This document shows positions 31,082 to 42,800 of a stretch of DNA of 64,000 nucleotides, in pieces. Source of the stretch: Closterium sp. Naga37s-1 (Eukaryota > Streptophyta > Zygnematophyceae > Desmidiales > Closteriaceae); NCBI GenBank assembly GCA_947471745.1, contig CANJKZ010000078.1, positions 5,708,501 through 5,772,500 of the forward strand. The letters are read 5' to 3'. Within the stretch, counting starts at the first letter, position 1. Each line of letters opens with the position of its first letter. A model generated the notes under the pieces. It saw only the letters and a list, made by a program, of their open reading frames with translations. It made no database searches and was not told the origin of the DNA. Both the position numbers and the translations under genes were made by a program.

Positions 31082-33291
31082 CTAGTCAAACGTGACGTCC
31101 TGAGAGGGGAAGACACAGCGCGAGGTGGGGTGGTAAAACTGCCAGCCAGGCGCGTCAGGGGTAAAGCCAAGGAAGACGCAGGGAATAGCGCGGGCGGAGA
31201 GCTTGTCCGCGGACGTATCGTGAACAAAGGCACGAGAACCCCAGACCCGGAACACCGACGCATCGCCAACCTTCCCCGTCCAACACAGTGTAGGCGAGGT
31301 CTCCGGCAAGGAGACACGGGGCCAGAGGTTGAGCTGATGCGCAGCGTACTGGACCGCAAACGGCCACAGAAAATGGGGAGCAGCCGCATGGATCATGGAG
31401 GTACGAGCGACCTCCATGACTAAGCCAATGCGGCGCTCAGCAATCCCATTTTTCTGAGGGGAGTCCGGAAGCGTGAACGACTGGAGAATGCCCTCCCCAC
31501 GACAAAAGTTCCGCAAGAGGTCGGAGGAGAACTCACCACCTCTGTCAGAGTGTAGATGCAGGACAGGAAGGTCCGCACGGAACCGCTCGCGGAGGTGGAG
31601 ACGAACTGCGCGGATCCAAGGGATCAAGACATCAACGACCTGACCCTTGTTGCACAAGGGGAAGACCGTGGTGTACCGCGTGTAGTCGTCAACAACCAGC
31701 AGAAAGTAGCGCTCGCGGCCCTGTTCACTGACGCGGGCTGGGCCCCACACGCCCATGTGGAGAGTCTGCAGGGGAGCAGTCGTCGGGGGAAACGAGGAGG
31801 AGTGAGGAGCGGCGCGCTGCCGCCCCTCGACGCAAGGAAGGCAGGGCGGGGCAGGCGAGGGCGGGAGGGGAGGCAGAGACCTGGGAAGACCAGAGACAAG
31901 GAGACGGGAGTGCATGCCACGAAGGCGTGGCAGGGAGGGGTGACCCAGGCGGTGGTGCCACAGAAGAGTCTGATGCGACAGGAGGCGATACGAGCAAGGG
32001 GGTGCTACCTGACCTGACGCGGACACCTGAGCAGATGCAGCTACCTGAGGAGGCTCGGTAGCCAGTGTGTACAGACTCGACCCTGGCCGACGAGTGAATG
32101 TGGCCAGGTGACGTCCCGTCCGTGTGCACGTGCAGATCGACACACACTGACCCCCAGGAGTGGTGGTAGTGACCATCGCATCCTGGAGGGCAGCGGTACT
32201 CACTAAGTTCGTAGAGAACGAGGGGAGGTGAAGACCTGACAGTGAGCCAGACGGAACCGCCGGACACGGGAGGACAGTGGAGGAACGGGCAACGACCGGG
32301 CCCTCCTCCAGAACCTCCACGCTGAGCTCCAGTCCTACCGCCACCACTGCCACCGCTGCGACTACCGCCACTCCCACCGCTGCCTCCACCGTTGCACCAA
32401 TGCCCCCACTCCCTCCACCACTCCCACCGCTGCCACCACCTCCACTGCCTCCACCACCTCCAAGGCTTCCACCACCACCACCCCCGCTGCCACCGCCACC
32501 ACTCCTGCCACCCTTGCCCTTGCCGCTGCGGCGCTTCGCACTAGCAGAAGCAGCTCTGACGTCCTCAGTACTAGGGACGTCTGCAGCAGCAGGAGAGGCG
32601 TAGGAGGGGGCAAGGGGGGAGGGGGAACACCCCTCAAAGAAGGGTGTGCGCGGAGTGCCACGAGCAGCACCTACAGCAACTGCACTAGTCTCAGCTGCGA
32701 GGAGGTTCTCCTCGAGTAGGTCAACAGTGAGGGAGGTGGGGTCAAGTGAGAGAAAGTGGTCCCTGACAGAGCGAAGAGAGTCAGGGAGGCGGGTGACTAT
32801 GAAGTAGAGAGTGATGAACATCGGGGGCTGGTTCCTGTCAAGGAACTCAGCAGGGATGGTAGCGCGGTAGCGAGCGTCACTAGTGCGGAGGTGGGAAACA
32901 AGGTCCTCTACCGTGGCAAAGGCGGACAGCTCGGGGAACAGGTAGGGCAGAAGCAGGCGACCTAGAGCAGCAGTGGCAGGCGAGGAGTAGCGGGCGACTA
33001 CAGCGTCGTACAGTGCCTGTGCTGTCCTGTGCTGCCAAAGTGAGCGCATTCGGCTAACGGCAGGTGGTTGCGAATGGCTAAGCGGGCAGCAGCGTCGCGA
33101 GTAAGCCACTGTGAGCGAGTCGCACTGTCAGCTGTGGCGGGAGGGGTAGTAGCAGCGCCTGACGTGAGGTCAAACAGCGAAACACTGTCCTTAGAATCGC
33201 TCAGTAGGTACAGCTGCAGGTCGTCGAGCCAGGTGTCAAACTGAATCGGTCTGCCCTCCTGATCGAACGCAAGAACTCGAAGCGAGGCCAT
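31082..33291 (-). pseudogene. Copia B gag and integrase with internal deletion
   Basis: Gag starts at ATG 33291-33289 (MASLRVLAFDQEGRPIQFD), shifts frame near 33030-33100, and continues as YLFPELSAFATVEDL and VTRLPDSLRSVRD to a Gly-rich run. The frame then jumps to SSTVLPCPAV, skipping the Cys/His cluster and the DSG protease that Copia D retains (roughly 190 codons). Integrase: HHRLGHPSLPRL, first catalytic position HMGVWGP (Asp to Gly), SDRGGEF intact, NGIAERRIG intact. A TAG follows VTFD at 31082. Confidence 0.9.
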
Positions 33292-33399
33292 AGCGATGCA
33301 GCATGCAGGAGCAGCTGAGAGGGGCGGCAGTAGTAGCAGCAGCAGCAGCAGCAGTAGCAGTAGCAGTAGCAGCAGTAGCACGCAAGAAGCGGCGTGCGG

Positions 33400-34080
33400 G
33401 GCCTGGGGTCGACGGGCCGGGGCCTATGGGCGACGGGTCGGGGGCCTAGCGGCGACAGGCCGAGGGGCCTGAAGTGACAGGCCGCGGGGCTAAGAGCGAC
33501 GGGCCGGAGCCTAGGGGGGGATCGAGCCGAAGGGCCTAGGGGCGACTAGCGACGGGGCCTAGGGGCGTCGGGGCCGGGGCGCTCGGGCTAGGGTCGACGG
33601 GGCCAGGTGCGAGGGCTAGGGGCGACGGGGCCAGGCGCGCGGGCTAGGGTCGACGGGGCCAGGGCGCGCGGGCTAGGGTCGACGGGGCCGAGCGCGCGGG
33701 CTAGGGTCGACGGGGCCGGGACGCGCGGGCTAGGGTCGACGGGGCCGGGCGCACGGGCTAGGGGTCGTCGGGGCCGGGCGCGCGGGCTAGGGGTCGACGG
33801 GGCCGGGCGGGCGGGCTAGGGGTCGACGGGGCCGGGCGCGCAGGCTAGGGGTCGACGGGGCCGGGCGCGCGGGCTAGGGGTCGACGGGCCTGGGCGCGCG
33901 GGCTAGGGGTCGACAGGGCCGGGGCGCGCGGGCTAGGGGTCGACGGGGCCGGGCGCGCGGGCTAGGGGCAAGGGGCCGGGACGACGGGCCTAGGGGCGCT
34001 CTGGCTAGGGCCTACGGGCCGGGCTAGGAGCGACGGGCCTAGGGGCGACAGGCCAAGGGGCGACACGAGGGTCGCTAGGA
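33400..34080. repeat. GC-rich minisatellite in Copia B leader
   Basis: Some 20 imperfect units of about 27-30 bp based on GGGCTAGGGGTCGACGGGGC followed by CGGGCGCGC, between gag and the primer-binding site. It occupies the same position as the unrelated minisatellites in Copia D and element E. A short CAG/TAG trinucleotide run flanks it at about 33330-33375. Confidence 0.88.
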
Positions 34081-34143
34081 GCAGTGCAGTGGTGGGCCCA
34101 AGGAAAAAAAAACGGTCCTAGCGGAGGACCTGCTCTGAAACCA

Positions 34144-34274
34144 TGTCAAGAGAATGAACGAGAATGAATGAACTATGAAAGAGTTGGGTACAAGTACTAA
34201 CCCTAATTGGGTTGTACCCCTTATGGGCTACCCCAGTATAGCCTACACAAATTAAGCAATATAACATTCTGACA
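34144..34274 (-). repeat. Copia B right (5') LTR
   Basis: 131 bp; the GTGGC duplication follows at once, and Gypsy gag sequence resumes. Confidence 0.93.
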
Positions 34275-34279
34275 GTGGC

Positions 34280-35278
34280 GCCCTCGTTCATCCCACGAGA
34301 TCGATATCCCCAGTTGCTGTTGCTTCCGTAGGACCCCGGCCTCGGTCGGCGAAAGAAGTCGAGCTTCTCCGCCATGGCGAGAATTTCCTGGAAGTTGGTG
34401 ACGCCTCGGAGCTGAATTTCTTGGGCGATATCATACTTCAGGCCGCCGATGTAGCGGTCGATGCGCTCGTTTTCGTGCATGTATCCCATTTGCTCACACA
34501 GCGCCAGGAACCCGCTAGTGTAGTCTTGGACGGAACCGATTTGGCGCCAAGTGCAGAGCTTCTGACGCGCCACGATCGAAGCCGCAATTGGCTCAAATCG
34601 AGCACGCAGACCTGCGCACCACGCGTCCCATGTGCGAAATTGGGGCACCTCTACAAAATACGACGGCGGCCAGGGTCCGGTTTGTCCTTCCCGTGTCGGC
34701 AGAGTCGCGTAGTCCATCGGCTTCGTGACGATGACGCGCCACCAGTCCATGGCGGGTCCTCGCATCAGCAACACGGCGCAGCGAATCTTCGCCGTATCCT
34801 CCGAGACGTAGTTGGCGTAAAAAAATACGTTCAACGTGAACAACCACGCATAAACGGTAGGACCACCTCGTTGACTCGGGTCAAAGCATGGCGGACGCTG
34901 CGGCTTCAGCGGCATCGGTGACGGCAGTGCCGAATCATTGGTCGATGCTGAAATCGTGACGCGAGGCTGGCTCCTGGCCGCATTCGTCGCTTCGAGGTGT
35001 GTCGTGCCGTGGTCGTCGTCTCCGTCATGGCGGACGACGCCATCACTGGCCGCGCTCGTGGGTTGCCCCACACTTCCGTGCTGCGATGCCTGTGGTGCAG
35101 GTTGTCCCGGAGTGCCATGTGCTTGTGATTGTGCTTGCTGTGCTCGTGCGACGTCATTTTGCAGGGACGTGCGTTCGGCCGTCAGTGCCGCGATTTCTTC
35201 GGAGCTTTCGTGGAGTTGTCGCAGCAGCTCGTTCAAACGGTCCTGCGTGAGCGTCGTGACGTCGATATGTTCAGCCAT
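34280..35278 (-). pseudogene. Gypsy gag (capsid part), truncated by Copia B
   Basis: Starts MAEHIDVTTLTQDRL at 35278. An N-terminal predicted coiled coil (LRQLHESSEEIAALTAERT) and a Gln/Ala/His linker precede the retrotransposon-gag core: DPSQRGGPTVYAWLF, MRGPAMDWWRV, FRTWDAWCAGLRARF, CTWRQIGSVQDYTSGF and DRYIGGLKYDIAQEI. After an Arg/Gly/Ser tail (RPRPGSYGSNSNWG) the frame runs into the Copia B LTR. The continuation with the zinc knuckle is at 27564. Confidence 0.92.
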
Positions 35279-35302
35279 AACGAAGGGCGTCGGCTCAGCT
35301 TA

Positions 35303-35615
35303 GGGTACATTCCGCTCAGGACATGTCACAAAAGAAAGTGTCACAAACATTATTTGTGACTAATCGTGGTACTCCGAAAATAATGTTCGTGACTAATCGT
35401 GAAACACCGATAGCAAAATCGTGACAAATTGTGATGCTTCGAACCAAGAACAGTCACGATCGAGCCAGATGTCTTACCAGGAATGGTTGGAAACTTGCTA
35501 TTCATTATTTTCGGTTTTACACAATTAGACACAAATATGATTTCGGATGTCACAATTAGTCACAAATATGTTTGTGACACTTTCTTTTGTGACATGTCCT
35601 GAGCGGAATGTAGCC
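35303..35615. mobile_element. MITE 1, Tourist/Harbinger-like, 313 bp
   Basis: Terminal inverted repeats of about 48 bp, starting GG(G/C)TACATTCCGCTCAGG, with one mismatch near the tip. Flanked by TTA at 35300-35302 and 35616-35618. The 3-bp TTA target and GG-initial ends are the hallmarks of PIF/Harbinger MITEs. The interior repeats a motif close to TTTGTGACTAATCGTG in both orientations. No transposase. It lies in the Gypsy leader, upstream of gag. Confidence 0.9.
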
Positions 35616-35618
35616 TTA

Positions 35619-36125
35619 GGGTACATTCCTGTGGGGACACTTGTGTCTCAATCACTTTGTGACACCCAAAAACAGCATAAACTGTGTTGTTTCCCAAATG
35701 CGAATCGGCTTTCGGCGACTTGTACTGTATTTATTATTGGTCAGCGTGAAACGCGCTGACATCGCTGTCGAATTGTGAAACGACCCGTCATTGTTAAAGA
35801 ATCGCACGCGACTCGAAATGCCCGACACGACCACATGCACCTGGACATCCGAAAATGCCAATTTTGCGAGGGAAAAGATCCCGCGCATCGAAACCACGCC
35901 CCTGCTCGGAGGTTGAAAATACGGGTGTACTGTCACCCAGTCAAATGCACACACCTGTACATCTCTTTTTGATCCCCGCCAGTGAAACGTGTCCAACTGA
36001 ACCTGCCAATATGTCGCCCTACATCGCGGTACATTCGATGTTTGTGACACAACATTGGGAAAATTAACAGGCGCGACTCGGGAAAACGGGGATTGAGACA
36101 CAAGTGTCCCCACAGGAATGTACCC
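35619..36125. mobile_element. MITE 2, Tourist/Harbinger-like, 507 bp
   Basis: Terminal inverted repeats of 35 bp starting GGGTACATTCCTGTGGGG, perfect by eye. Flanked by TTA at 35616-35618 (shared with MITE 1) and at 36126-36128. Only the outer 11 bases match MITE 1. Short frames inside are not genes. Confidence 0.92.
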
Positions 36126-36287
36126 TTAGTCTAGACGCAGTCGTGGCTGCACGCGTTTACGAGAGAACGCGAGGACAGCGGCTCCTAGGTGCTAAGGGGC
36201 GTGAGTCCCTTCGAGTGAAAAATCAAAAGTTGATTTCTTGGGGTGCGGAGATGCGCGGTCCGAAAGAAAGTGGATCTTATAACCAAG

Positions 36288-36602
36288 TGTTACGGGTGCA
36301 ATGAATCGAGGTAGCGAGGATTGCTAAAGAGTGTTTAACGAGTACAAAATATGAGCGAATACTTATACGCGAAAATGTGCAAACGGTAACGCGGTGAGTG
36401 CGAGCTAGCTAGTGCTACGCTGGTGCGAGGTTCGAGCTAGTCCCGAAGCGTAGGCCAACTCGGCTGCTCCAGCAGTGCGAGGTTTGGTGAAACAGTGCGC
36501 GCGAAGTTGGCGAAGCCCCGTTAGCAGTAACGGGCGAACAACGGCTGCTGCTGTACGCTATGTGGACGGTCGCGGTAAGGAATAGCGAGAAAATTCCTTA
36601 CA
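36288..36602 (-). repeat. Gypsy 5' LTR (315 bp, full length)
   Basis: Begins TGTTACGGGTGC on the plus strand and ends TTCCTTACA, followed by ATAAT. On the minus strand the base run next to it reads CTTGGTTATAAGATCC, which is where a primer-binding site is expected; its tRNA was not identified. Confidence 0.92.
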
Positions 36603-36865
36603 ATAATACAGAATATCCTGATGTTACACAATGGTTTATTACTAGACTTTCATTGTTCCATCACAGCTTCAGTGAAAAAAGAAATCCGACTACAAGCATA
36701 GCAGCAATACAGGCCAAACAATAAGCTCTCATTTTAGGGAGAACACAAAAATAATAATGATTTCAAGGGGGCACCACTATGCATGTGCATGGGTGTGCAC
36801 ATATGTGTGGGTAAGCGTACTCGCTTCCATACAATCTAACGGCTGTGTGTGGTAGATGCAGTGAG

Positions 36866-39800
36866 TCAGTCGGAGTCCACGAGCTCCCAGCGGCAGTGTG
36901 AGAGGTCCAGCACGGCGATCTCCCCATCGTTGTACAGAAACTGACCAGCGCCGTGCCGGGGGAAGAGACGTGTGTGTGGGGGGGGGAGACGTGTGGCAGG
37001 GGAAATGTGTGTCGGGGAGAGAGAAGCGTGGTTGGGGGAGAGGCGTGTATGTGCCATGCACCACGCGTGAACGGGTGGGGATAGGGGCGCAGCCAGGGGG
37101 GGGGAGATACACACAGGGGAGGGGAAATGAGGAGGATATGGGAGAAACATCAGTGACAAGGAGGAGCATGGCAGTGGTGTGTGAAAAGCATGGCGATGGC
37201 ATGACAGAGTGGCACACAGAGAGGAGCCTTGGACTTGATGATTTGGAAAGAATTGGCTTGCCATAGAGGGGGTTGGCATGACACAGGAAGGGGATGGCAT
37301 GGCACGGGAAGGGAGGGTGGATGGCGTGGCATGGATGGGATGGCATGGATAGCAGGGTGCATGGGGCAGGCGCATGGGGCAGGCGCATGGGGCAGGCGCA
37401 TGGGGCAGGCGCATGGGGCAGGCGCATGGGGCAGGCGCATGGGGCAGGCACATGGGGCAGGCGGATGGGGCAGGCGGATGGGGCAGGTTGGCACCTCGAT
37501 GGTGAACTTGCTGTGCGCCACTGACACCACCGTGCCGTCGCGGAACCTGCTCATGTTATGCACGGGAGGATGGGAGGGGGGGGGGAGGGGTTGGGGATGG
37601 GGGGCAGGGCAGGTGATAGAGCACACAGGATACAGGTGGGGAGACGTGGAAGGGCAAGAGAAGAGCAGAGAAGAGGTGCTGAGGTGAAACCTGTGTGACC
37701 ATGGATGGTTGTATGTGGCGTGACCCAGCACCCATCTGACCCACGCTTCCCTCCTTTGCCTGCCGATCACTCTCTCTCACCTCCGCACTCCTTCTCCACC
37801 CCAAACTCTCAACAACCCCCCACCCACCCCTCCAAGTAACCCCACGCTTCCCTGATCCCCCCTGCGCCTCCCTGCGCCCACCTGTGGAGTTGCGGCGTCC
37901 AAATCCTGATCTGCTCGCCCTGCAGGTCGCGCACTGCACGGTGGGTCAATGGCTGGGGGGGGGGGGGAGGGGATGGGGGAAGGGGAGACATGCAATCGGG
38001 GATGGGGAAGAGGGGAGAGAAGAGGCGGGAACGGGGACGGGGGAGAATAGAGGGGCGAGAGGGTGCGTGAGTGCATGCAGGGAGTGTGAGACCTCGTGGG
38101 GTGGTGTTGTTCCCCGATGCATGGTGAGGCAGGGGCTGGGAGGGGCCGGGGGGACGCGAGAGAGGAGGGGAGGGCGGGAAGGGCGAAGGAGTAGGAGCAA
38201 TCTAGGATACCTCACTGATACTGCACGTCAAGATCGCTGCACGTCCCGGTCACTGCACACTGCACACCACACACTGCACACCACACACTGCACACCACAC
38301 ACTGCACACCACACACTGCACACCACACACTGCACACCACACACTGCACACCACACACTGCACACCACACACTGCACACCACACACTGCACACCACACAC
38401 TGCACACCACACACTGCACACCACACCCCACCCCGCACGCCACACACCGCACAGCTTCCACTCCGTACCTCGGATCGCCAGGAGAAGGGCAACGAGTAGC
38501 AGGCAGTGGGTGGCACCGTTTGTCTCTCAAAGCGCCACCGCTCCGCACGCAGTGACACATGCTCCACGTCACCATCGTCATATGCTACCTGGCAGAGAAG
38601 AGGGAGAGAAGGAGGGAGGGAGTGGGAAAGGGAGGGAGAGAAAGAAAGGGAGGGGGAGAGAGGGAGAGGGAGGTAGATGGAGGGAAGGGGAGGAAGAGAG
38701 AATTTCGAGTGTTAGCCTGGCGTTAAAAAATGTTGGGGGCAACAGAGAGAAAGAAAGAGAGTGGAATTTGTGAAGATGAGGGGGTGTGGTGCATGCATCA
38801 ACGAGGGTGGCCCTGAGTGGTGGCTTGCAAAATTAACAGAGAACAGCAAATGGAGGCAAGACCAAGTGTAGGAACAGGGCTGTTGGGCGTGTTGGGACCA
38901 CTGCGAGAACACTGGCACATGGCACGTGGGTGGCATATGGCACGTGGATGGCACATGGCGCGTGGATGGCACATGGCGCGTGGATGGCACATGGCACGTG
39001 GATGGCACATGGCATGTGGATGGCATATGGCACGTGGGTGGCACATGGCAGGTGGCACATGGCAGGTGGCACGCACCCTGTGCTTGCGAGTGGAAGCATC
39101 GTAGCCACCAATGACCCCCTTGAAGAACCTGCCAGGGAGGGCGGGACACGAGGGAGGGAGCATTAGCAGGAGAGGAAGGGGAACAGTGGAAGCATCGTAG
39201 CCGCCAGTGACCCCCTTGAAGAACCTGCCAGGGAGGGCGGGACACGAGGGAGGGAGCATTAGCAGGAGAGGAAGGGGAACAGTGGAAGCATCGTAGCCGC
39301 CAGTGACCCCCTTGAAGAACCTGCTGGAGAGGGCGGGACACGAGGAATACACATGATTAGAAGAGGAATAGAACAGTGGCACAAGATCACAAGAGGTGGA
39401 ACAGCAGGAGGTTTGGGAGCAAGGGAAGCAGCGATGCTGTTTGGGAGGCACCACAAGAGACGATTGTACACACAGGAGAGCACAGGAGAGGAGGAGAGGA
39501 GGTGGGTGACATGATGCGTGGCTGAAGAGGCAGCTGTGTGGCTTCAGACAAAAAAACAGGTCAACTACATTGTCGTATTCCCTTCCCATCCGCACCACTT
39601 CTGACAGTGCTCCAATGCCCGACTCTTCCCCCCATTTCCATGCTGCCCCATCCCCACACCACCTCCTTCCCTGCACCAACCCCACATCACTGCTCCCCTC
39701 CCACACAAACGCCACTCCCCTGCTCAACTCCCATCCACCCGCCCCCCCTTCACGCACCTCTGTTCCAGCGGCCACCACACTTCCACCCGCCGCCCCACCA

Positions 39801-42800
39801 GCGCCTGCTGCCGAGCCAGTGCCTCCTGCTCCGCTCGGCTCAGCCCCGAACCTGGCCGCTGCGCCGAACCAAACAGCTTCGGCGCATCGGCGAGGCTCGG
39901 CAGGGGCGCACCATCTGCAAGCCTCTTGCCCTTGCCTGTAGCAGCACGTGCAGCTCCGCCCGACCCCACACCCCGCTTCACCCCCCTGTCTCTTCCTCCC
40001 GAACCCTCCCCTGCTCCCTCCCCCTCCCCCTCGCCCTCCGCCTCCCCTCCAGCGCCCTCCCCTGCGCCTCTCCCCGTGCTGCTTCCCCCCTGCACGCCTC
40101 TGCCTGCTCTGCCTGGTGGGTGAGCCTCCAGCTGCCACTGCTCGCGCCCCAGCACCACGTGCTCCTCGTCCCCATCATCGTACCGCACCTGGGGAAGGGG
40201 GGGCGGAGGGAGAGAGGGGAGAAGAAGGAGGAAAAGGGGAGGAGGTCCTTGAATGACTTGTGGCCTCCTGCCGCCACTGCTCGCGCCCCAGCACCACGTG
40301 CTCCTCGTCCCCATCATGGTACCGCACCTGCGAGCAAGGGGGGAGAGGAGGGTAATGGTGGGGAAGGGGAGGGGAAGAAGGGGAAGGGCGAGGGGGATGT
40401 TCCAAAGTGTGTGCGCAACGGTGAAGGGGAGGAAGAGGGGAAGGAAAAGGGCACGTGGGGGAGAGGAGGAAGAGGAGTGGGGATGGGGGTGAGGGGAGAG
40501 AGGACTGGTTGTTTGCGGAATACGAGGAGCGAGCAACCTGGCATGTCCATATGCGCAGACTCACCTGCTGCCGTTCATACACATCACTTTTGCGTCGCGG
40601 CAGAAGTGTTTCTCATGCAGTTGCCTTCAGACTCACCTGCTCACATGGTGCTGCTCACATGGTGCTGCTCACATGGTGCTGCTCACATGGTGCTGCTCAC
40701 ATGGTGCTGCTCACATGGTGCTGCTCACGTGGTGATTCTCACATGCACGGTGGTGGCGCAACTCACATGGTGCTTCATGGTGGGGGGGTCGAAGCCCATG
40801 ACAGTGCCTGCAAAGAACCTGCGAGGGGGGAGACAGGGGGGGGGAAGGGGGCATGAGCAGCAGGAGGGAGCGCAACAGGGGGCATTGGTGGGAGAGAGGT
40901 GCATTGCAGGGGGAAGTGAGACACAGGAGGCGAGAGAGGCAAGAGGCAAGTCGCAAGGAAGCAATTCACCAAAACCTATCCTCACCACACCGCCTCTGTT
41001 ACCCGCCCACCCACCCGCCTCACTCTCCCGCCTCTATCGCTCCTCAGTCCCCCATCCCCCCTCCACCCCCCTTCCCCCCCCTCCCCTTCTTCCTCCCCCC
41101 CCCCACCTCTGTTCCAGCGGCCACCAGAGCTGCACGCGCTGCCCCACCAGCGCCTGGCTCAGCCGCTCCAGCATGGCATCCCGCACCCCCTCCGCCTCCG
41201 CGCCCCCTCGCCCCCCGCCCCCGCCCCACCACGCGCCCCCGCTCCTCCGCCCCCTCCCCCGCCCTCCTCTCCCTCCCCTCCCGCCCCCCTTCATGGCAGC
41301 ACCACCCCCCCCTGTCTCCACGTCACTGCTCCCTCCTATGGTCACGCCTTCCCTTCCTGATGTCCCCACACTCACCCTCCCTCCTCTCCCACCTCTCCCT
41401 CCTCCCCCTCCTTTCCCTCCTCGCCCTCCCCGCCCTCCCCTCGCCACGCGAGTCATTGCGGCTGCAACCACTCTAGCTGCTGCGAGCCTGCTGCTGCCAC
41501 TGCCCCCTCGTCCCGGCCCTGCTGCTGCGCTACTGCCTGCCATGCCCCCGCTCCTGCCCTGCCCACCCGCGGCAGCACCACTGGCGGCACCAGAAGCAGC
41601 AGCAGCAGCAGATGCAATGCCAAGCCCCTTGCCCTTGGTGTCACCAGTGGCAGCATTCTCTCTCCCATCGCTGCCTTTGCTCCCTCTTCCATCTCGTCTC
41701 CCTCCTCTCCCTCCCTTCCCTCCTCTCCCTCCTCTACCCCTTCTCACTCCTCCCCCTCTCCCTCTCTCTCCTTTCCCTTCCCTTCCTTCAAACCCTCCCT
41801 CCTTCCCCTCTCTCTTCCCCTCCTCTCCCCCCAAGCGTCCTCCATCCCCTTTCCTCTCCTGCTGACGTGTCACATCAGTGCAACCAGCAGTGTCCACGTG
41901 TGCACCCACTGCCAGCGCGCCATTGCCAGTGGCGGACCCCCTTTCAGGCACATCATCTGGAGTCACACCCCTCATTGCCGCCACTCCCTCTCCACACACC
42001 TGTGCTGCTGCTACTGGGCATGCCATGCCATGTGCGCACATGTGTACTGGCCCCACATGGTGGGGGCAGCAGAGGTCAGTGGGCATGGCAGCAGCAGCAT
42101 GCATGTGACACGGCACTTGCGCATGGGCATGGGTGTGATGATGCATGCATGTTGCAGGGTAAGCGAGACCACATGCTGTTGGGATGTGCACACACGGATG
42201 TACATGCGTGTGCACATGAGTGTGGGCATGGGCATGGGCAGGTGCATGGGCATGGTTATGGGCCTTTGCAGGGATGCAGGAGGTGGTGCGAGCATGAGTA
42301 TGCATCTCATTGCATGCATCATCTGGCGATGAGGGGCCACGAGGGGCAGGTGGGAGGAGAGAGAGAGCCTGCTTCTGCCACCCGCTCCTTGGCACCGTCT
42401 GCCCTGCTCCCTCCACCGCACCCATGCGCCACAGGTGCTCATGCGCTATCACCACAGGACTCCTCGCCCCTGCACTTGCATGCACGCCACCTGCATGCAC
42501 GCCTGCTGTGCCATCCACGCCTCTGCACGTACATGCTGCACAGAAACTCTCTCCCACTCGGCCCCCTGTGGCGTCAGACCCCTCCCCCCCATTCCGCTTC
42601 CTCCGTCGATACTCCCTTCCATAACGCATGAGGCCCCCTTTCGCCACCTCCTCCCCCACTCCCTTCACCTCTTCCCACTCTCTCTTCACCCCTCCTTCAC
42701 CCCTCTCGCCCTCACCAGCACACACCCTCACACCTGCCAGTGGCTCCTCTCCCACTGCCTCCTTCTTTACAGTCACATCCATTTTTAGCCTCTTGCGTGA

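Larger units (their letters stand above)
27565..34274 (-). mobile_element. Copia element B, same family as D, inserted in Gypsy gag
   Basis: 131-bp LTRs at 27565-27695 and 34144-34274 (TGTCAAGAGAATG to ATTCTGACA) are flanked by GTGGC at 27560-27564 and 34275-34279. Primer-binding site TGGTTTCAGAGCAGG lies beside the right LTR on the minus strand. The LTRs differ at about five positions. The 6.7-kb element is defective: an internal deletion removes the gag zinc cluster and protease, the first integrase Asp and the second RT Asp are mutated, and several stops and frameshifts are present. Confidence 0.95.
9014..36602 (-). mobile_element. Ty3/Gypsy chromovirus, inflated to 27.6 kb by nested insertions
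   Basis: Terminal repeats at 9014-9141 and 36288-36602 begin TGTTACGGG and end TTCCTTACA, and are flanked by the same 5 bp: ATAAT at 9009-9013 and at 36603-36607. Read on the minus strand the order is LTR, leader, gag, CCHC knuckle, protease, RT, RNase H, integrase, chromodomain, polypurine tract, LTR. The tract next to the 3' LTR is an almost pure G/A run at 9142-9170. Copia D, Copia B and two MITEs interrupt it at 11572-26606, 27565-34274 and 35303-36125. Without them and their duplicated targets the element is about 5 kb. Nonsense and frameshift changes make it non-autonomous. Confidence 0.95.

Noticed and set aside
37361..38428. CRISPR-like regular repeats
   Set aside because: Units are contiguous without spacers and lie in introns of a eukaryotic gene; no cas genes.
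38212..38581. Minus-strand Cys/Val-rich ORFs resembling a repeat protein
   Set aside because: Pure translation of the intronic 14-bp minisatellite.
39538..41865. 775-codon plus-strand ORF
   Set aside because: Antisense to the 1,036-codon exon and Tudor exons of the SET gene; Pro/Leu-rich shadow of a Gly/Arg-rich exon.
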